A stretch of DNA of 56,633 bases from Nitriliruptorales bacterium (GTDB lineage: Bacteria > Actinomycetota > Nitriliruptoria > Nitriliruptorales > Nitriliruptoraceae). The position numbers were made by a program, and so were the translations under genes. This document shows positions 44,094 to 52,823 of the stretch, one piece after another; position 1 is the stretch's first letter, and each line of letters starts with the position of its first letter. The notes under the pieces were generated by a model. The model was not told the origin of the DNA, did no database searches, and saw only the letters and a list, made by a program, of their open reading frames with translations. Location: the NCBI GenBank assembly GCA_024637135.1, contig JAGXFT010000078.1:1-56633 (forward strand). Direction: 5' to 3'.

Positions 44094-45764
44094 ATGACCG
44101 ACCAGGCAACCGGCGACGACGCCGTGCGGGACTGGCAGGAACGCTATGCCGCCGCCGGCGAGCGGGACGCCGACTTCGAGACCCTGTCGGGCATCCCGCT
44201 GGAACCCCTCTACGGCCCGCACAACACCACGATCGACCCCGATCGGATCGGGCTCCCCGGTCGCTACCCCTACACCCGCGGGGTCTACGCGTCGATGTAC
44301 CGCACCCGGCCGTGGACGATCCGACAGTTCGCCGGCTTCGCCGACCCGGACGAGACGAACCAGCGGTTCCACGACCTGGTCGACGCCGGCCAGCACGGCC
44401 TGTCGGTCGCCTTCGACATGCCGACGCTGATGGGCCTGGACTCCGACGACGAGCGCTCGCTGGGCGAGGTCGGCCACTGCGGCGTGGCGATCGACTCGCT
44501 GGCCGACATGGAACGCCTCTTCGACGGACTGCCGTTGGGCGAGATCACGACCTCCATGACGATCAACGCCCCGGCCGTGACCCTGTTCGCGATGTACGCC
44601 GTGGCCGCCGAGCGGCAGGGGTTCTCCCTGGACCAGTTGGGCGGGACGCTCCAGACCGACATCTTCAAGGAGTACATCGCCCAGAAGGAGTGGTTGTTCC
44701 CGCCGGGCCCGCACCTGCGCCTCATCGGTGACCTCATCGAGTTCTGCACCCGCGAGGTCCCGCGCTACCACCCGGTGTCGATCTCGGGTTACCACATCCG
44801 CGAGGCCGGGTCGACGGCGGCCCAGGAACTGGCCTTCACGCTGGCCGACGGGTTCGCCTACGTCGAACTGGGGATGGACCGGGGGATGCACCCCGACGAG
44901 TTCGTGCCGCGGTTCTCGTTCTTCTTCGACGCCCACATCGACTTCTTCGAGGAGATCGCCAAGTTCCGGGCCGGTCGTCGCATCTGGGCTCGGTGGCTCC
45001 GGGAGCGCTTCGGCGCCACCGCCGAGCGCGCGCTGCTGATGCGCTTCCACACCCAGACGGCGGGCGTGAGCCTGACCGGTCAGCAACCGGACAACAACAT
45101 CGTGCGCACCGCGATCGAGGCCCTGGCGGGCGTGCTCGGCGGGACCCAGTCGTTGCACACCAATGCGCTGGACGAGGTGCTGGCCCTGCCCAGCGACCAC
45201 GCCGCCAAGGTGGCCTTGCGCACGCAGCAGGTGATCGCCGAGGAGACCGGCGTGACCAACGTGATCGACCCGCTCGGGGGGTCGTGGTTCGTCGAGTCGC
45301 TGACCGACGAGATGGAGGACCAGGTCGAGGAGATCCTGGCCACGATCATCGACATGGGCGACGACGGCACCGTGACGTCGGGCCTGCTGGCCGGGATCGA
45401 GGACGGCTGGTTCATGGCCGAGATCGCCGAGGCGGCGTTCGTGTTCCAGAACAAGCTCGACAAGGGGCGGTACCGCCAGGTCGGCGTGAACGTCAACGTG
45501 GACGACGACGACGAGGAGCTGGACATCCTGCGGATCTCCAACGACGTCGGCACGCGCCAGGCCGCCCGTGTCGCCGAGGTCCGGGCCAACCGCGACGCCG
45601 ATCGCCACGTACGCGCCATCGACGAGCTGGTGGCCGCGGCCGGGACCGACACCAACATGCTGCCGACCATCATGGAGGCCGCCCGCGCCGACGCCACGGT
45701 GGGCGAGATCACCACCGCCCTGCAGGGCGTGTGGGGGACCTACACCGAGACCCCCCGCCTGTAG
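44094..45764 (+). CDS. acyl-CoA mutase large subunit (no B12 domain)
   Basis: A 556-residue stand-alone substrate domain of the methylmalonyl-CoA mutase family. [50 protein letters not shown] and [12 protein letters not shown] are conserved, but there is no DGHxxG cobalamin-binding domain, so a separate ~140-residue B12 subunit must exist elsewhere. Arg209 (PHLRLI) sits where methylmalonyl-CoA mutase holds the substrate carboxylate, and Tyr65/Tyr69 are kept; isobutyryl- and 2-hydroxyisobutyryl-CoA mutases are reported to carry Gln there. A methylmalonyl-type substrate is therefore favoured but not proven. ATG 44094 has AGAGGA 7 bases upstream; GTG 44073 is an alternative, possibly leaderless, start. 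MeaB is encoded nearby. Confidence 0.85.
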   Translation: MTDQATGDDAVRDWQERYAAAGERDADFETLSGIPLEPLYGPHNTTIDPDRIGLPGRYPYTRGVYASMYRTRPWTIRQFAGFADPDETNQRFHDLVDAGQHGLSVAFDMPTLMGLDSDDERSLGEVGHCGVAIDSLADMERLFDGLPLGEITTSMTINAPAVTLFAMYAVAAERQGFSLDQLGGTLQTDIFKEYIAQKEWLFPPGPHLRLIGDLIEFCTREVPRYHPVSISGYHIREAGSTAAQELAFTLADGFAYVELGMDRGMHPDEFVPRFSFFFDAHIDFFEEIAKFRAGRRIWARWLRERFGATAERALLMRFHTQTAGVSLTGQQPDNNIVRTAIEALAGVLGGTQSLHTNALDEVLALPSDHAAKVALRTQQVIAEETGVTNVIDPLGGSWFVESLTDEMEDQVEEILATIIDMGDDGTVTSGLLAGIEDGWFMAEIAEAAFVFQNKLDKGRYRQVGVNVNVDDDDEELDILRISNDVGTRQAARVAEVRANRDADRHVRAIDELVAAAGTDTNMLPTIMEAARADATVGEITTALQGVWGTYTETPRL

Positions 45765-45834
45765 CCGCAGGCTGACCGCCGCGCGTTCGGTGCGTCGCCG
45801 GCCCCGCCCGCTGCGACCTCCGGATGCCGCTCCC

Positions 45835-45911
45835 GATGTGACCTCCGGATCGCGATGTGAGGAACGTCCTCGAGGTCGATGGACATCACATCGGGATCTG
45901 CAACTCACATC
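45835..45911. repeat. 77-bp palindromic element, left copy
   Basis: Two GATGTGA heptamers (45835-45841, 45854-45860) are followed by two TCACATC heptamers (45886-45892, 45905-45911), with spacers of 12, 25 and 12 bases. The outer and inner pairs form nested inverted repeats; the centre contains CCTCGAGG. It ends 100 bases before the AbiEi/DUF559-like gene and matches the right copy at 60 of 77 positions. Confidence 0.85.
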
Positions 45912-46011
45912 GCGATCGGTGTCGGAGTGTGGTCTGGGCGGGTGTCCCGGCCATCCACAGGCGACGAAACGCGGTCACGTCGGCCATGGTCGATGCGGCA
46001 GCCTCTCGGGG

Positions 46012-46923
46012 ATGGATGCCTGGGGAACTCTGCTGTCGTTGGCCGCTCGCCAGTACGGCGTCGTGGCCATCTGGCAGGTGGAGGAACGTGGCCTGTCGGC
46101 GGCGGCCTTCCGCCACCGTGCCCATCGCGAGGGATGGGTACAGGTGACGCGTGCGGTCTGGATGCTCCCTGGGACGTCGCTGGACCGTCGCGGCCGGTTG
46201 TCGGCTGCGCTCCTGGCGGCCGGGTCGAGCGCCCTGGTCTCCGGGGCCGACGGACTCTGGCTCCGTGGCGTTGGGCGCACGCCATCCGACGCGCTGCGGT
46301 TGGTCGTGTCGATGGACCGGCATGCGTCGCGACACCTGTCACCGGGGACGAAGGTGATCAGCAGTCGGACCCTGGTGGATGCCGATGCCGGCCAGGTCGC
46401 TCGCCTGGCGTGTGCAACGGCAGCGAGGTGCTTCGTCGACCTCGTCATCCCCCCGAGCCCACCCGTGCACCGAGTGCGAGGCCTGCTGATCGAGGCCCGT
46501 CAATCGCGGGTCGTCACGGAGGTCGCGGTGGCCCACGCCCTGCATCGGGCCCGCGGGGTGCCGGGGATCGCCATCCTGCAGCGGGCCCACCTCGACGTGC
46601 TCGACGTCGGGGCCGACTCGGTGTTCAGTGACCGCGTCCACCGGCGTCTGCGTGCGCACGGGCTCCGCCCCGATCCCCACCCTGCGGTCGTCGCCACGCT
46701 GGGGCGAGACCTCCATCCGGACATCACGTTCGCGCGTGCTCGCGTGGCCATCGAGTGCGACTCCATGCTCGCCCACGCTGGTCAACGCGACCTCATGGTC
46801 GACGGTCGCAAGCACCGGGCCTACCGCCTGGCAGGCTGGGAACCCGTTCGTGTCGGTCACCTGGAGTTCGACCGACACTGGGCCGGGTTCGTGGCTGACC
46901 TTCGTCGCGTCCTGGCCGGATGA
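46012..46923 (+). CDS. AbiEi-like winged-helix / DUF559-like nuclease protein
   Basis: A 303-residue protein. The N-terminal ~55 residues (ARQYGVVAIWQVEERGLS, then FRHRAHREGWVQVTRAVW) resemble the winged helix of AbiEi-family antitoxins of type IV toxin-antitoxin systems. The C terminus (HPDITFARARVAIECDS, then DGRKHRAYRLAGWEPVRVG) resembles the Vsr-like DUF559 nuclease fold, with an acidic pair but a weak active-site motif. No AbiEii toxin gene is adjacent. ATG 46012 directly precedes the domain; an open frame extends upstream through the left 77-bp repeat and is probably not translated. Such proteins are often multicopy in actinobacteria. Its function is unknown, and it is bracketed by matching palindromic elements. 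Confidence 0.7.
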   Translation: MDAWGTLLSLAARQYGVVAIWQVEERGLSAAAFRHRAHREGWVQVTRAVWMLPGTSLDRRGRLSAALLAAGSSALVSGADGLWLRGVGRTPSDALRLVVSMDRHASRHLSPGTKVISSRTLVDADAGQVARLACATAARCFVDLVIPPSPPVHRVRGLLIEARQSRVVTEVAVAHALHRARGVPGIAILQRAHLDVLDVGADSVFSDRVHRRLRAHGLRPDPHPAVVATLGRDLHPDITFARARVAIECDSMLAHAGQRDLMVDGRKHRAYRLAGWEPVRVGHLEFDRHWAGFVADLRRVLAG

Positions 46924-46992
46924 CGCGGGCTCACCGCCAGCCTGCCGCCTCCCTCACCGCCGCCTCCCTCACCGCCGGCTGCCCGTCCTCGT

Positions 46993-47069
46993 GATGTGAC
47001 TTCCGGATCCTGATGTGACCAACGTCGGCCGGGTCGCCGGAACTCACATCAGGTTGCGCAACTCACATC
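46993..47069. repeat. 77-bp palindromic element, right copy
   Basis: The same order and spacing as the left copy: GATGTGA at 46993-46999 and 47012-47018, TCACATC at 47044-47050 and 47063-47069, with spacers of 12, 25 and 12 bases. All four heptamers are identical between copies, while the central 25 bases match at only 15 positions. It begins 69 bases after the AbiEi/DUF559-like stop and ends 14 bases before the stop of the next, convergent gene. Confidence 0.85.
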
Positions 47070-47083
47070 GGGTTGACAGGTCG

Positions 47084-47539
47084 TCAGCGGTCGTCGCGGG
47101 TCGCGCACGCATCGACAGCGGTGGCCAGCGCGGCCTCGACGTCCGGGTTGCTGCCGGCGACCGTCATCGTGATGCCGTCGTCGCGGACCCAGCGGTCGCG
47201 CATGGGCGACGTGTTCGACCCGTCACGGCTGACCGTCGTGATCGCGCAGGTCGCCAACTGGTCGACGAGGAACGTCGACGGGTCCTCGGTGTCCGGGGAC
47301 GTGGCCTGGACGCCCTCCTGGAAGTTGGCCCCGCAGACCTCGTCCAGGGTCTTGCCCTCCGGCACGAAGTCGCACATGACGACGCCGCACGCCTGGGCGC
47401 CGGTCGCGGTCCGGCACTCGTCGACGTCCGCGAACACCACCGTGGGCGGACCGACTGCTTCCTGTGGTGTCCCGATCGATCCGCAGCCAGCGGCCAACGC
47501 CAATCCGGCGATCGCGATCATCGTCCTGGTGGTCGTCAT
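47084..47539 (-). CDS. small hypothetical lipoprotein
   Basis: A 151-residue exported lipoprotein with signal peptide MTTTRTMIAIAGLALAAGC (lipobox AAGC, Cys19). The mature part has several cysteines (DECRTATGAQACGVVMCDF, DEVCGANF, ATCAITTV), so disulfides are likely outside the cell. No family is recognised. GGGAGGG about 9 bases upstream supports the ATG. It is separated from the small upstream gene by a strong terminator. Confidence 0.7.
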   Translation of the reverse strand: MTTTRTMIAIAGLALAAGCGSIGTPQEAVGPPTVVFADVDECRTATGAQACGVVMCDFVPEGKTLDEVCGANFQEGVQATSPDTEDPSTFLVDQLATCAITTVSRDGSNTSPMRDRWVRDDGITMTVAGSNPDVEAALATAVDACATRDDR

Positions 47540-47620
47540 GTCGGTGGCCCTCCCGCGGTCGTGCCGGCCGTCGGACGCCGCGCGGAGGCGCCAGGTTGCC
47601 GACGACGGTGGGCAAACGCC

Positions 47621-47651
47621 AACGACCCCGGCCGTGGGGGCCGGGGTCGTT
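47621..47651 (-). terminator. strong terminator hairpin
   Basis: AACGACCCCGGCC (47621-47633) and GGCCGGGGTCGTT (47639-47651) pair perfectly over 13 bp with a 5-base loop, 26 bases past the stop of the 60-residue Cys-rich protein gene on the minus strand. This is the strongest intrinsic-terminator-like stem in the window. Confidence 0.8.
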
Positions 47652-47677
47652 TGGGTCGTGCAACAACTGCGTGGTCG

Positions 47678-47860
47678 TCAGGCGGCCACGGCTGCGGTCG
47701 GGAAGGCATGGGCGATCTGGTCGCCGTGGCGAAGGATGGCGTGGCCACCGCAGCGGCAGCGCACCGCCGTCATGACGCCCATCGGCGTGTTGGCGTTGTC
47801 GATGATGGCCTCGACGCCACGCAGGCAAGTGCCGGTCTCGGGGCAGGTGAGCTGGAACAT
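47678..47860 (-). CDS. 60-residue Cys-containing protein
   Basis: A very small protein with Cys6 and Cys12 near the start and Cys35-x-Cys37 followed by His40 (AVRCRCGGHAIL), a pattern that could bind one metal ion as a rudimentary zinc ribbon. The Arg-rich middle and NTPMGVMTAVRC stretch may be conserved in related small actinobacterial proteins, but I cannot name a family. AAAGGA 6-7 bases before the ATG and a strong terminator after the stop argue that it is a real single gene. It is divergent from the LysR gene. Confidence 0.6.
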   Translation of the reverse strand: MFQLTCPETGTCLRGVEAIIDNANTPMGVMTAVRCRCGGHAILRHGDQIAHAFPTAAVAA

Positions 47861-48067
47861 GGTGGTCCTTTCCGCATCCGTGCGGTCAACGGTTCCGGGG
47901 CACGGTGGGCGACCCGGGTTCGTCATGGTTGCGCATCGAACCGTCCACGTCCATCGATGCGTCATGCACGTATCCGTGAAGCTAAACTGCATGATCGAAC
48001 GACCCGACCCGAGTCCGAGTCTTCAGCGACGCGGGACGGAACTGGTTGGAAGCAGTATGGTTCCTGC

Positions 48068-48997
48068 ATGATCGATCCCCACCGACTCCGCTTCCTGGTC
48101 GAAGTGGCCCATTGGGGCACCGTCACGGCGGCGGCCGAGGCCATGGGCTATTCCCCGTCCGCCGCCTCCCAGCAGTTGGCGGCCCTGCAGCGCGACCTCG
48201 ACCTGGACCTGCTGGAACGACGCGGTCGCAACGTGGCGCTGACGGCGGCAGGTGAAGCCCTGGTCGCCCGTGCGGACGCCGTGTTCGATGCCCTGGAAGC
48301 GGCCGAGACCGCCGCGCGCCTGGCCGGGAAGCGGGCCTCCGGCCACGTCCGGATCGGGGCCCTGGGGTCGACGATCGTGGACCTCTTGCCGCTGGCCGTC
48401 GAGTCATTGCGAGCCGATGAGCCCGACCTCCACCTGGAGGTGCTGCACCTGGGCGACGAGATGCTGTCGGAACTGGGCCACCGTGGCATCGACCTCGCGG
48501 TCGAGCACCGCTGGTCCAACGTCGCCGTGGCCGAACCGACCGGGGTGGTCGAGCGCGAACTGTTGCGCGAACCGGTGTTCGTGGTCGCACGTGCCGACCT
48601 CGACCTCGCCGACCCCACCGTCCTGGCCGAGCGGTCGTGGGTCGAGCACCCCTGTCGCCAGTGCGGTCCGGCCACGCGCGACGTGATCCGCCGTCTGGGT
48701 GTCGTCGAACCCACGATGCCGTTCCGGACCGACGACATGACCGTGATGCTGCACGTGGCGGCCCTGGACGCCGCCATCCCGGTCGTCCCGGCGCTGGTGT
48801 GCCTCCACCTCCCTGACGGCGTGCGGATGTGGGAGGTCCCCGGCGTCGAGCGCACGATCCGCGCCTTCATCCGCGATGTGGGAGTCGGCGACCCCGGTCT
48901 GGAGTCCGTCCTCGAGCACCTCGCCGCCGCCGGACAGGCCCTCCAGCACCGGATCGCCCAACTGGACTCGACGCCGCTGGTCGCCGCGGCTGTCTGA
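48068..48997 (+). CDS. LysR family transcriptional regulator
   Basis: A 309-residue LysR regulator. The helix-turn-helix is at ~4-62 (LRFLVEVAHWGTVTAAAEAMGYSPSAASQQLAALQRDL), followed by the linker helix and a two-lobed effector domain with GHVRIGALGSTIVDLLPLAVESL. The ligand and target are unknown; the divergent small Cys-rich gene could be one target. CTGCATGATCGA occurs twice upstream (47988-47999 and overlapping the start codon at 48064-48075), which could be an autoregulatory site. Confidence 0.9.
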   Translation: MIDPHRLRFLVEVAHWGTVTAAAEAMGYSPSAASQQLAALQRDLDLDLLERRGRNVALTAAGEALVARADAVFDALEAAETAARLAGKRASGHVRIGALGSTIVDLLPLAVESLRADEPDLHLEVLHLGDEMLSELGHRGIDLAVEHRWSNVAVAEPTGVVERELLREPVFVVARADLDLADPTVLAERSWVEHPCRQCGPATRDVIRRLGVVEPTMPFRTDDMTVMLHVAALDAAIPVVPALVCLHLPDGVRMWEVPGVERTIRAFIRDVGVGDPGLESVLEHLAAAGQALQHRIAQLDSTPLVAAAV

Positions 48998-49031
48998 CGC
49001 TCGCCGCCCCGGGACAGCGGTCAGGCGCAGG

Positions 49032-49490
49032 TCACGAGGTTTCGGACGGGGAAGCCGTTGCCCAAGCCAGCAGCAGGCCGAATCCCTGGGCCTGGATCCA
49101 GAGACGATCCGGGAAGTACGCCGACGCCCACATCGCGTTGCCGTTGTAGCCGTACAACCATCCTCGGTTGACCGTCTCCGACACCCTGTTCTGGTTCGAC
49201 GACCGCGTGACGACGGCGTAGACGCCGTACTGGCGGAGGAAGTTCGCCGACCGACCGTTGGACCACGAACGGGTGTGGACGCGGTAGACCGGACCGTCGG
49301 CACCGCTGCTGGGCACCTTGCAGGCGTAGTGGATGTAGGCGTCGGTGCGGACGTGGGTCCAGTTGCCGGCCGGCATCGGATGGCGGAACGGCGGGTCGGC
49401 CGACGCGGGGGTGGCCGGCAGGATCGCGATCACCAGGGCGAGGGCAAGGGCCAGCAGCAGGCTGGTCGTGCGCGTGGTGGTCCTGGTCAT
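49032..49490 (-). CDS. secreted protein of unknown function
   Basis: A 152-residue protein with a signal peptide (LLLALALALVIAILPATPASA, cleavage after ASA). The mature part (~120 residues) is rich in aromatic residues and asparagine (YGVYAVVTRSSNQNRV, NRGWLYGYNGNAMWAS) and has a single cysteine. I recognise no family. The start is uncertain because no ribosome-binding site precedes the ATG. It is divergent from ppc. Confidence 0.65.
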   Translation of the reverse strand: MTRTTTRTTSLLLALALALVIAILPATPASADPPFRHPMPAGNWTHVRTDAYIHYACKVPSSGADGPVYRVHTRSWSNGRSANFLRQYGVYAVVTRSSNQNRVSETVNRGWLYGYNGNAMWASAYFPDRLWIQAQGFGLLLAWATASPSETS

Positions 49491-49798
49491 GGGGAGCCTG
49501 ATGTCGGGGGCGTTTCGAACGGTACGACCGGGTCGTTCGGGGCGAATCCCCCGCAACGGGTGACGTGCGGTCACCGGGACCTGGCCGTCGGAGAGTCGCC
49601 GATGAGGGGATGGCGAGGGGATTTGGACGTGGGGGAGTCGAGGTTCGTAGGCTGGGCGGAGCCGATGGTGCCGGGCGCTCGACAAGGGGGTCGGGTCCGG
49701 ACCGTGGCCACGACCGACGATGTCCCCCGCGGGCTCGATCTGGATCGCGGCGCGGACCACCGCGCCGACCTCCCACCTCGACCCGCAAGGACGCCCGC
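49491..49798. other. 308-base divergent region before ppc
   Basis: I see no gene. A small inverted repeat GGTGAC-5-GTCACC lies around 49560-49576 and a CGAAC...GTTCG pair around 49520-49545. Promoters for both flanking genes must lie here but could not be assigned. Confidence 0.3.
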
Positions 49799-52564
49799 GT
49801 GAGTGACACCGACCTGCTGGTCGACGATCCCGACCTGGCCGCCGTCGACGCCGCACTGCGGGCCGACATCCGCCGGCTCGGCTCCGAACTGGGGCGCAGC
49901 CTGCTGCGCCAGGAGGGCCAGCAACTCTACGAACTGGTGGAGGAGGTCCGTGGCCTGACGCGCGACGGTGCCGACGGCGACCTCGACGCCCACCAGGAGT
50001 TGCGCGACCTGCTGGCAGACAGCGACCTGCCAGTCGTCATCCGGTTGGTGCGGGCGTTCACCGCCTACTTCCACCTCGCCACCGTGGCCGAGCAGTCGCA
50101 CCGGGTCGAGCTGTTGCGCACGCCCGACGAGTCCGGCCGCGGCTGGTTCGCGGCGACCGTGGACCGGCTCGCCTCGTCCGGGCTGCGGCCCGAACAGGTG
50201 TCGCGGGTGCTGGCCGACCTCGAGATCCGGCCGGTGTTCACCGCCCACCCCACCGAGGCCTCGCGGCGCTCGATCCTGTCCAACCTCGCGGCCATCGGAC
50301 ACCTGGTCGAGCGCCGCCGGGACCCCCGTGCAAGCTCCACCGACCGCGCCCGGGTCGACCGGCGCACCGCCGAGTTGATCGACCTGCTGTGGCAGACCGA
50401 CGAGCTGCGCCTGCAACGACCACGGGTCGTCGACGAGGCCACGTCGGCCCTGTTCTACGTCGAGCAGACCCTGCGCGAGGTCCTGCCGGTCCTCCTGGAC
50501 GACGTCGACGCCGAACTGCGGCGGTTGGACGTGGAGCTGCCGTCCGGCGCGGCCCCCATCCGGTTCGGGTCGTGGGTCGGCGGCGACCGCGACGGCAACC
50601 CGTTCGTGACGCCCGAGGTCACCGAGGACGTGCTGGCGGTGATGCACGACAAGGGGCTCGACCTGGTCGAGACGGTCCTGCGCCAGCTCGGGACCAGGCT
50701 GTCGCCGTCCGTGCGCATCCGCCCGGCCAGTGGCGAGCTGCTGGCCAGCCTGGCCGCCGACCGGTCCGTGATGCCACAGGTGTGGAAGCGGCTGGCACAC
50801 CTCAATGCCGAGGAGCCGTACCGCCTCAAGTTGTCCTACTGCCTGGAGCGGTTGCGGGCGACCCGGCAACGTCACCAGGCCGGCGTCGCGCCGGCCGACG
50901 GCGACATCGGCTACGTCGACGCTCACGGCCTGATCAACGACCTGCTGACCATCCGCGACTCGTTGCGGGAACATGGCGGCGACCTGCTCGCCGAAGGCAT
51001 GGTCTCCGGCACGATCCGGGTCATCGAGGCCGCCCGTTTCCACATGGCGGTGCTGGACATCCGCGACCATGCCGACGTGTTCCACGGCCTGGTCGGCGAG
51101 TTGTGCGAACTCGACGGCATCACCTACCCCGACGACCCGGCGGGGCGAGCGGAGCTGCTGGCCGCCGAACTGGACCAGCGACGGCCGCTGTCCGCGCCCA
51201 CCACGACGGTGTCGCCGCAGGCGCAACGGACCGCAGAGTTGTTCACGTCGCTGCGCCGGGCGTTCGCGCGCTATGGCGACGGCATCGTCGACACCTGCAT
51301 CGTGTCGATGACCAAGGGCCCGGACGACGTGCTCGCGGCGGCGGTCGTGGCCCGTGAGTCCGGGTTGGTGGACATCCATGCGGGCGTCGCGAAGCTGTCG
51401 TTCGTCCCCCTGCTCGAGACCGTGGACGAACTGCACGCGGCCGGGGAGATCCTCGACGACCTGTTGTCGATCGAGGCCTACCGCCGAATCGTGTCGCTTC
51501 GGGGCAACGTCCAGGAGGTGATGCTGGGGTACTCCGACTCGAACAAGGACGGCGGGATCGTCACCAGCCAGTGGTCGATCCACACCGCCATCCGGGCCCT
51601 GCGCGACACCGCTGCCCGCCACGGGGTGAGCCTGCGGTTGTTCCACGGCCGCGGCGGGTCGGTCGGCCGCGGTGGCGGACCCGCCCACCAGGCGATCCTG
51701 GCCCAGCCACACGGCGCCGTCGGCGGGGCAGTGAAGCTCACCGAGCAGGGTGAGGTGATCTCCGACAAGTACCTGTTGCCGGGCCTGGCGCGGGCCAACC
51801 TCGAACTGGTGCTGTCGTCGACGCTGGAGGCGGCCCTGCTCCACACCGAATCGCGTCACGACCACGACACCCAGGTGGGCTACGACGAGGTCATGGACGT
51901 CGTGTCGAAGGAGTCGCGGGCGGCGTACCGACGCCTGATCGACGATCCCTCGTTGGTCGACTACTTCGTGACGTCGACCCCGGTCAACGAACTGGGGGCG
52001 ATGAACATCGGGTCGCGGCCGGCGAAACGCTCGACCACCGGGGCCGGACTGGACGCGCTGCGGGCGATCCCGTGGGTGTTCGGCTGGACCCAGTCCCGCC
52101 AGATCGTGCCGGGCTGGTTCGGCATCGGGTCGGGCCTGCGGGCAGCACGCGAGGCCGGCCACGACGAGCGGTTGGTCACGATGGCCAGGGACTGGTGGTT
52201 CGTGCGTGCACTGCTGTCCAACGTCGAGATGACCTTGGCCAAGACCGACCTGCGGATCGCCGGTCGCTACGTGGAACGGCTGGTACCGGAGGAGCACCAG
52301 CACCTGTTCGACGTGATCAGCGAGGAGTACCGGGTCAGCGTCGAGGAGGTCACGCGCCTCACTGGGCGCACGACCCTGTTGGGCAACCACCCGGTCCTGG
52401 CCCGCACCCTGATGGTGCGCGACCTCTACCTCGAACCGCTGCACGCCATGCAGGTCGAACTGCTGGCCCGCACGCGTCACGACCGCGCCGAGGACACCGC
52501 TCGCGACCGAGCGCTGCTGCTGACCATCAACGGCATCGCGGCCGGCCTGCGCAACACCGGTTGA
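49799..52564 (+). CDS. ppc: phosphoenolpyruvate carboxylase
   Basis: The anaplerotic enzyme that carboxylates PEP to oxaloacetate, 921 residues. Signature regions are complete: VFTAHPTEASRRSI with the catalytic histidine, GSWVGGDRDGNPFVTPEV, VMLGYSDSNKDGGI with the second active-site block, FHGRGGSVGRGGGP, and the C-terminal GLRNTG. GTG 49799 follows AAGGA by 7 bases; a longer open frame upstream is low-complexity. It is followed by a 55-bp tandem repeat and a hairpin. Confidence 0.97.
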   Translation: MSDTDLLVDDPDLAAVDAALRADIRRLGSELGRSLLRQEGQQLYELVEEVRGLTRDGADGDLDAHQELRDLLADSDLPVVIRLVRAFTAYFHLATVAEQSHRVELLRTPDESGRGWFAATVDRLASSGLRPEQVSRVLADLEIRPVFTAHPTEASRRSILSNLAAIGHLVERRRDPRASSTDRARVDRRTAELIDLLWQTDELRLQRPRVVDEATSALFYVEQTLREVLPVLLDDVDAELRRLDVELPSGAAPIRFGSWVGGDRDGNPFVTPEVTEDVLAVMHDKGLDLVETVLRQLGTRLSPSVRIRPASGELLASLAADRSVMPQVWKRLAHLNAEEPYRLKLSYCLERLRATRQRHQAGVAPADGDIGYVDAHGLINDLLTIRDSLREHGGDLLAEGMVSGTIRVIEAARFHMAVLDIRDHADVFHGLVGELCELDGITYPDDPAGRAELLAAELDQRRPLSAPTTTVSPQAQRTAELFTSLRRAFARYGDGIVDTCIVSMTKGPDDVLAAAVVARESGLVDIHAGVAKLSFVPLLETVDELHAAGEILDDLLSIEAYRRIVSLRGNVQEVMLGYSDSNKDGGIVTSQWSIHTAIRALRDTAARHGVSLRLFHGRGGSVGRGGGPAHQAILAQPHGAVGGAVKLTEQGEVISDKYLLPGLARANLELVLSSTLEAALLHTESRHDHDTQVGYDEVMDVVSKESRAAYRRLIDDPSLVDYFVTSTPVNELGAMNIGSRPAKRSTTGAGLDALRAIPWVFGWTQSRQIVPGWFGIGSGLRAAREAGHDERLVTMARDWWFVRALLSNVEMTLAKTDLRIAGRYVERLVPEEHQHLFDVISEEYRVSVEEVTRLTGRTTLLGNHPVLARTLMVRDLYLEPLHAMQVELLARTRHDRAEDTARDRALLLTINGIAAGLRNTG

Positions 52565-52565
52565 C

Positions 52566-52675
52566 GTGCACCGGTCGGAGGCGTGCTGCTGCGACGTCGT
52601 CGATGTGCCGGTGCAGTGAAGTGCACCGGTCGGAGGCGTGCTGCTGCGATGTCGTCGATGTGCCGGTGCAGTGGA
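52566..52675. repeat. two 55-bp tandem repeats after ppc
   Basis: Units 52566-52620 and 52621-52675 are identical at 53 of 55 positions. Each carries terminal inverted repeats TGCACCGG and CCGGTGCA, so each can fold as a hairpin. They begin 2 bases after the ppc stop and lead into a further perfect hairpin. No coding role is apparent. Confidence 0.85.
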
Positions 52676-52703
52676 GTTTGCTCGCCTGGGGCTCGCAAAC
52701 TCC
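52673..52703 (+). terminator. hairpin downstream of ppc repeats
   Basis: GGAGTTTGC (52673-52681) and GCAAACTCC (52695-52703) form a perfect 9-bp stem with a 13-base loop. This is the likely terminator of ppc, reached after the tandem repeats. Confidence 0.55.
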
Positions 52704-52823
52704 CGGGCGCTCCGGGGGCAACGAGATCCCGGTGTGCGCCGCGGGCTGACATGGCCGCGGCACACTGGCGGCGAGCACGGCGGTCGGCGGCGAGGTCCGG
52801 CCGAGGTCCCACCGAGGTGTGCC

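Noticed and set aside
45835-47069. GATGTGA/TCACATC heptamers as CRP-type cAMP regulator sites or as a CRISPR array
   Set aside because: TGTGA and TCACA match CRP half-sites, but the inner distance is 25 bases instead of 6. There are only two copies flanking a gene, so it is not a CRISPR array.
52527-52778. Small open frames across the 55-bp repeats
   Set aside because: They merely translate the repeat in both units and have no ribosome-binding site or similarity.
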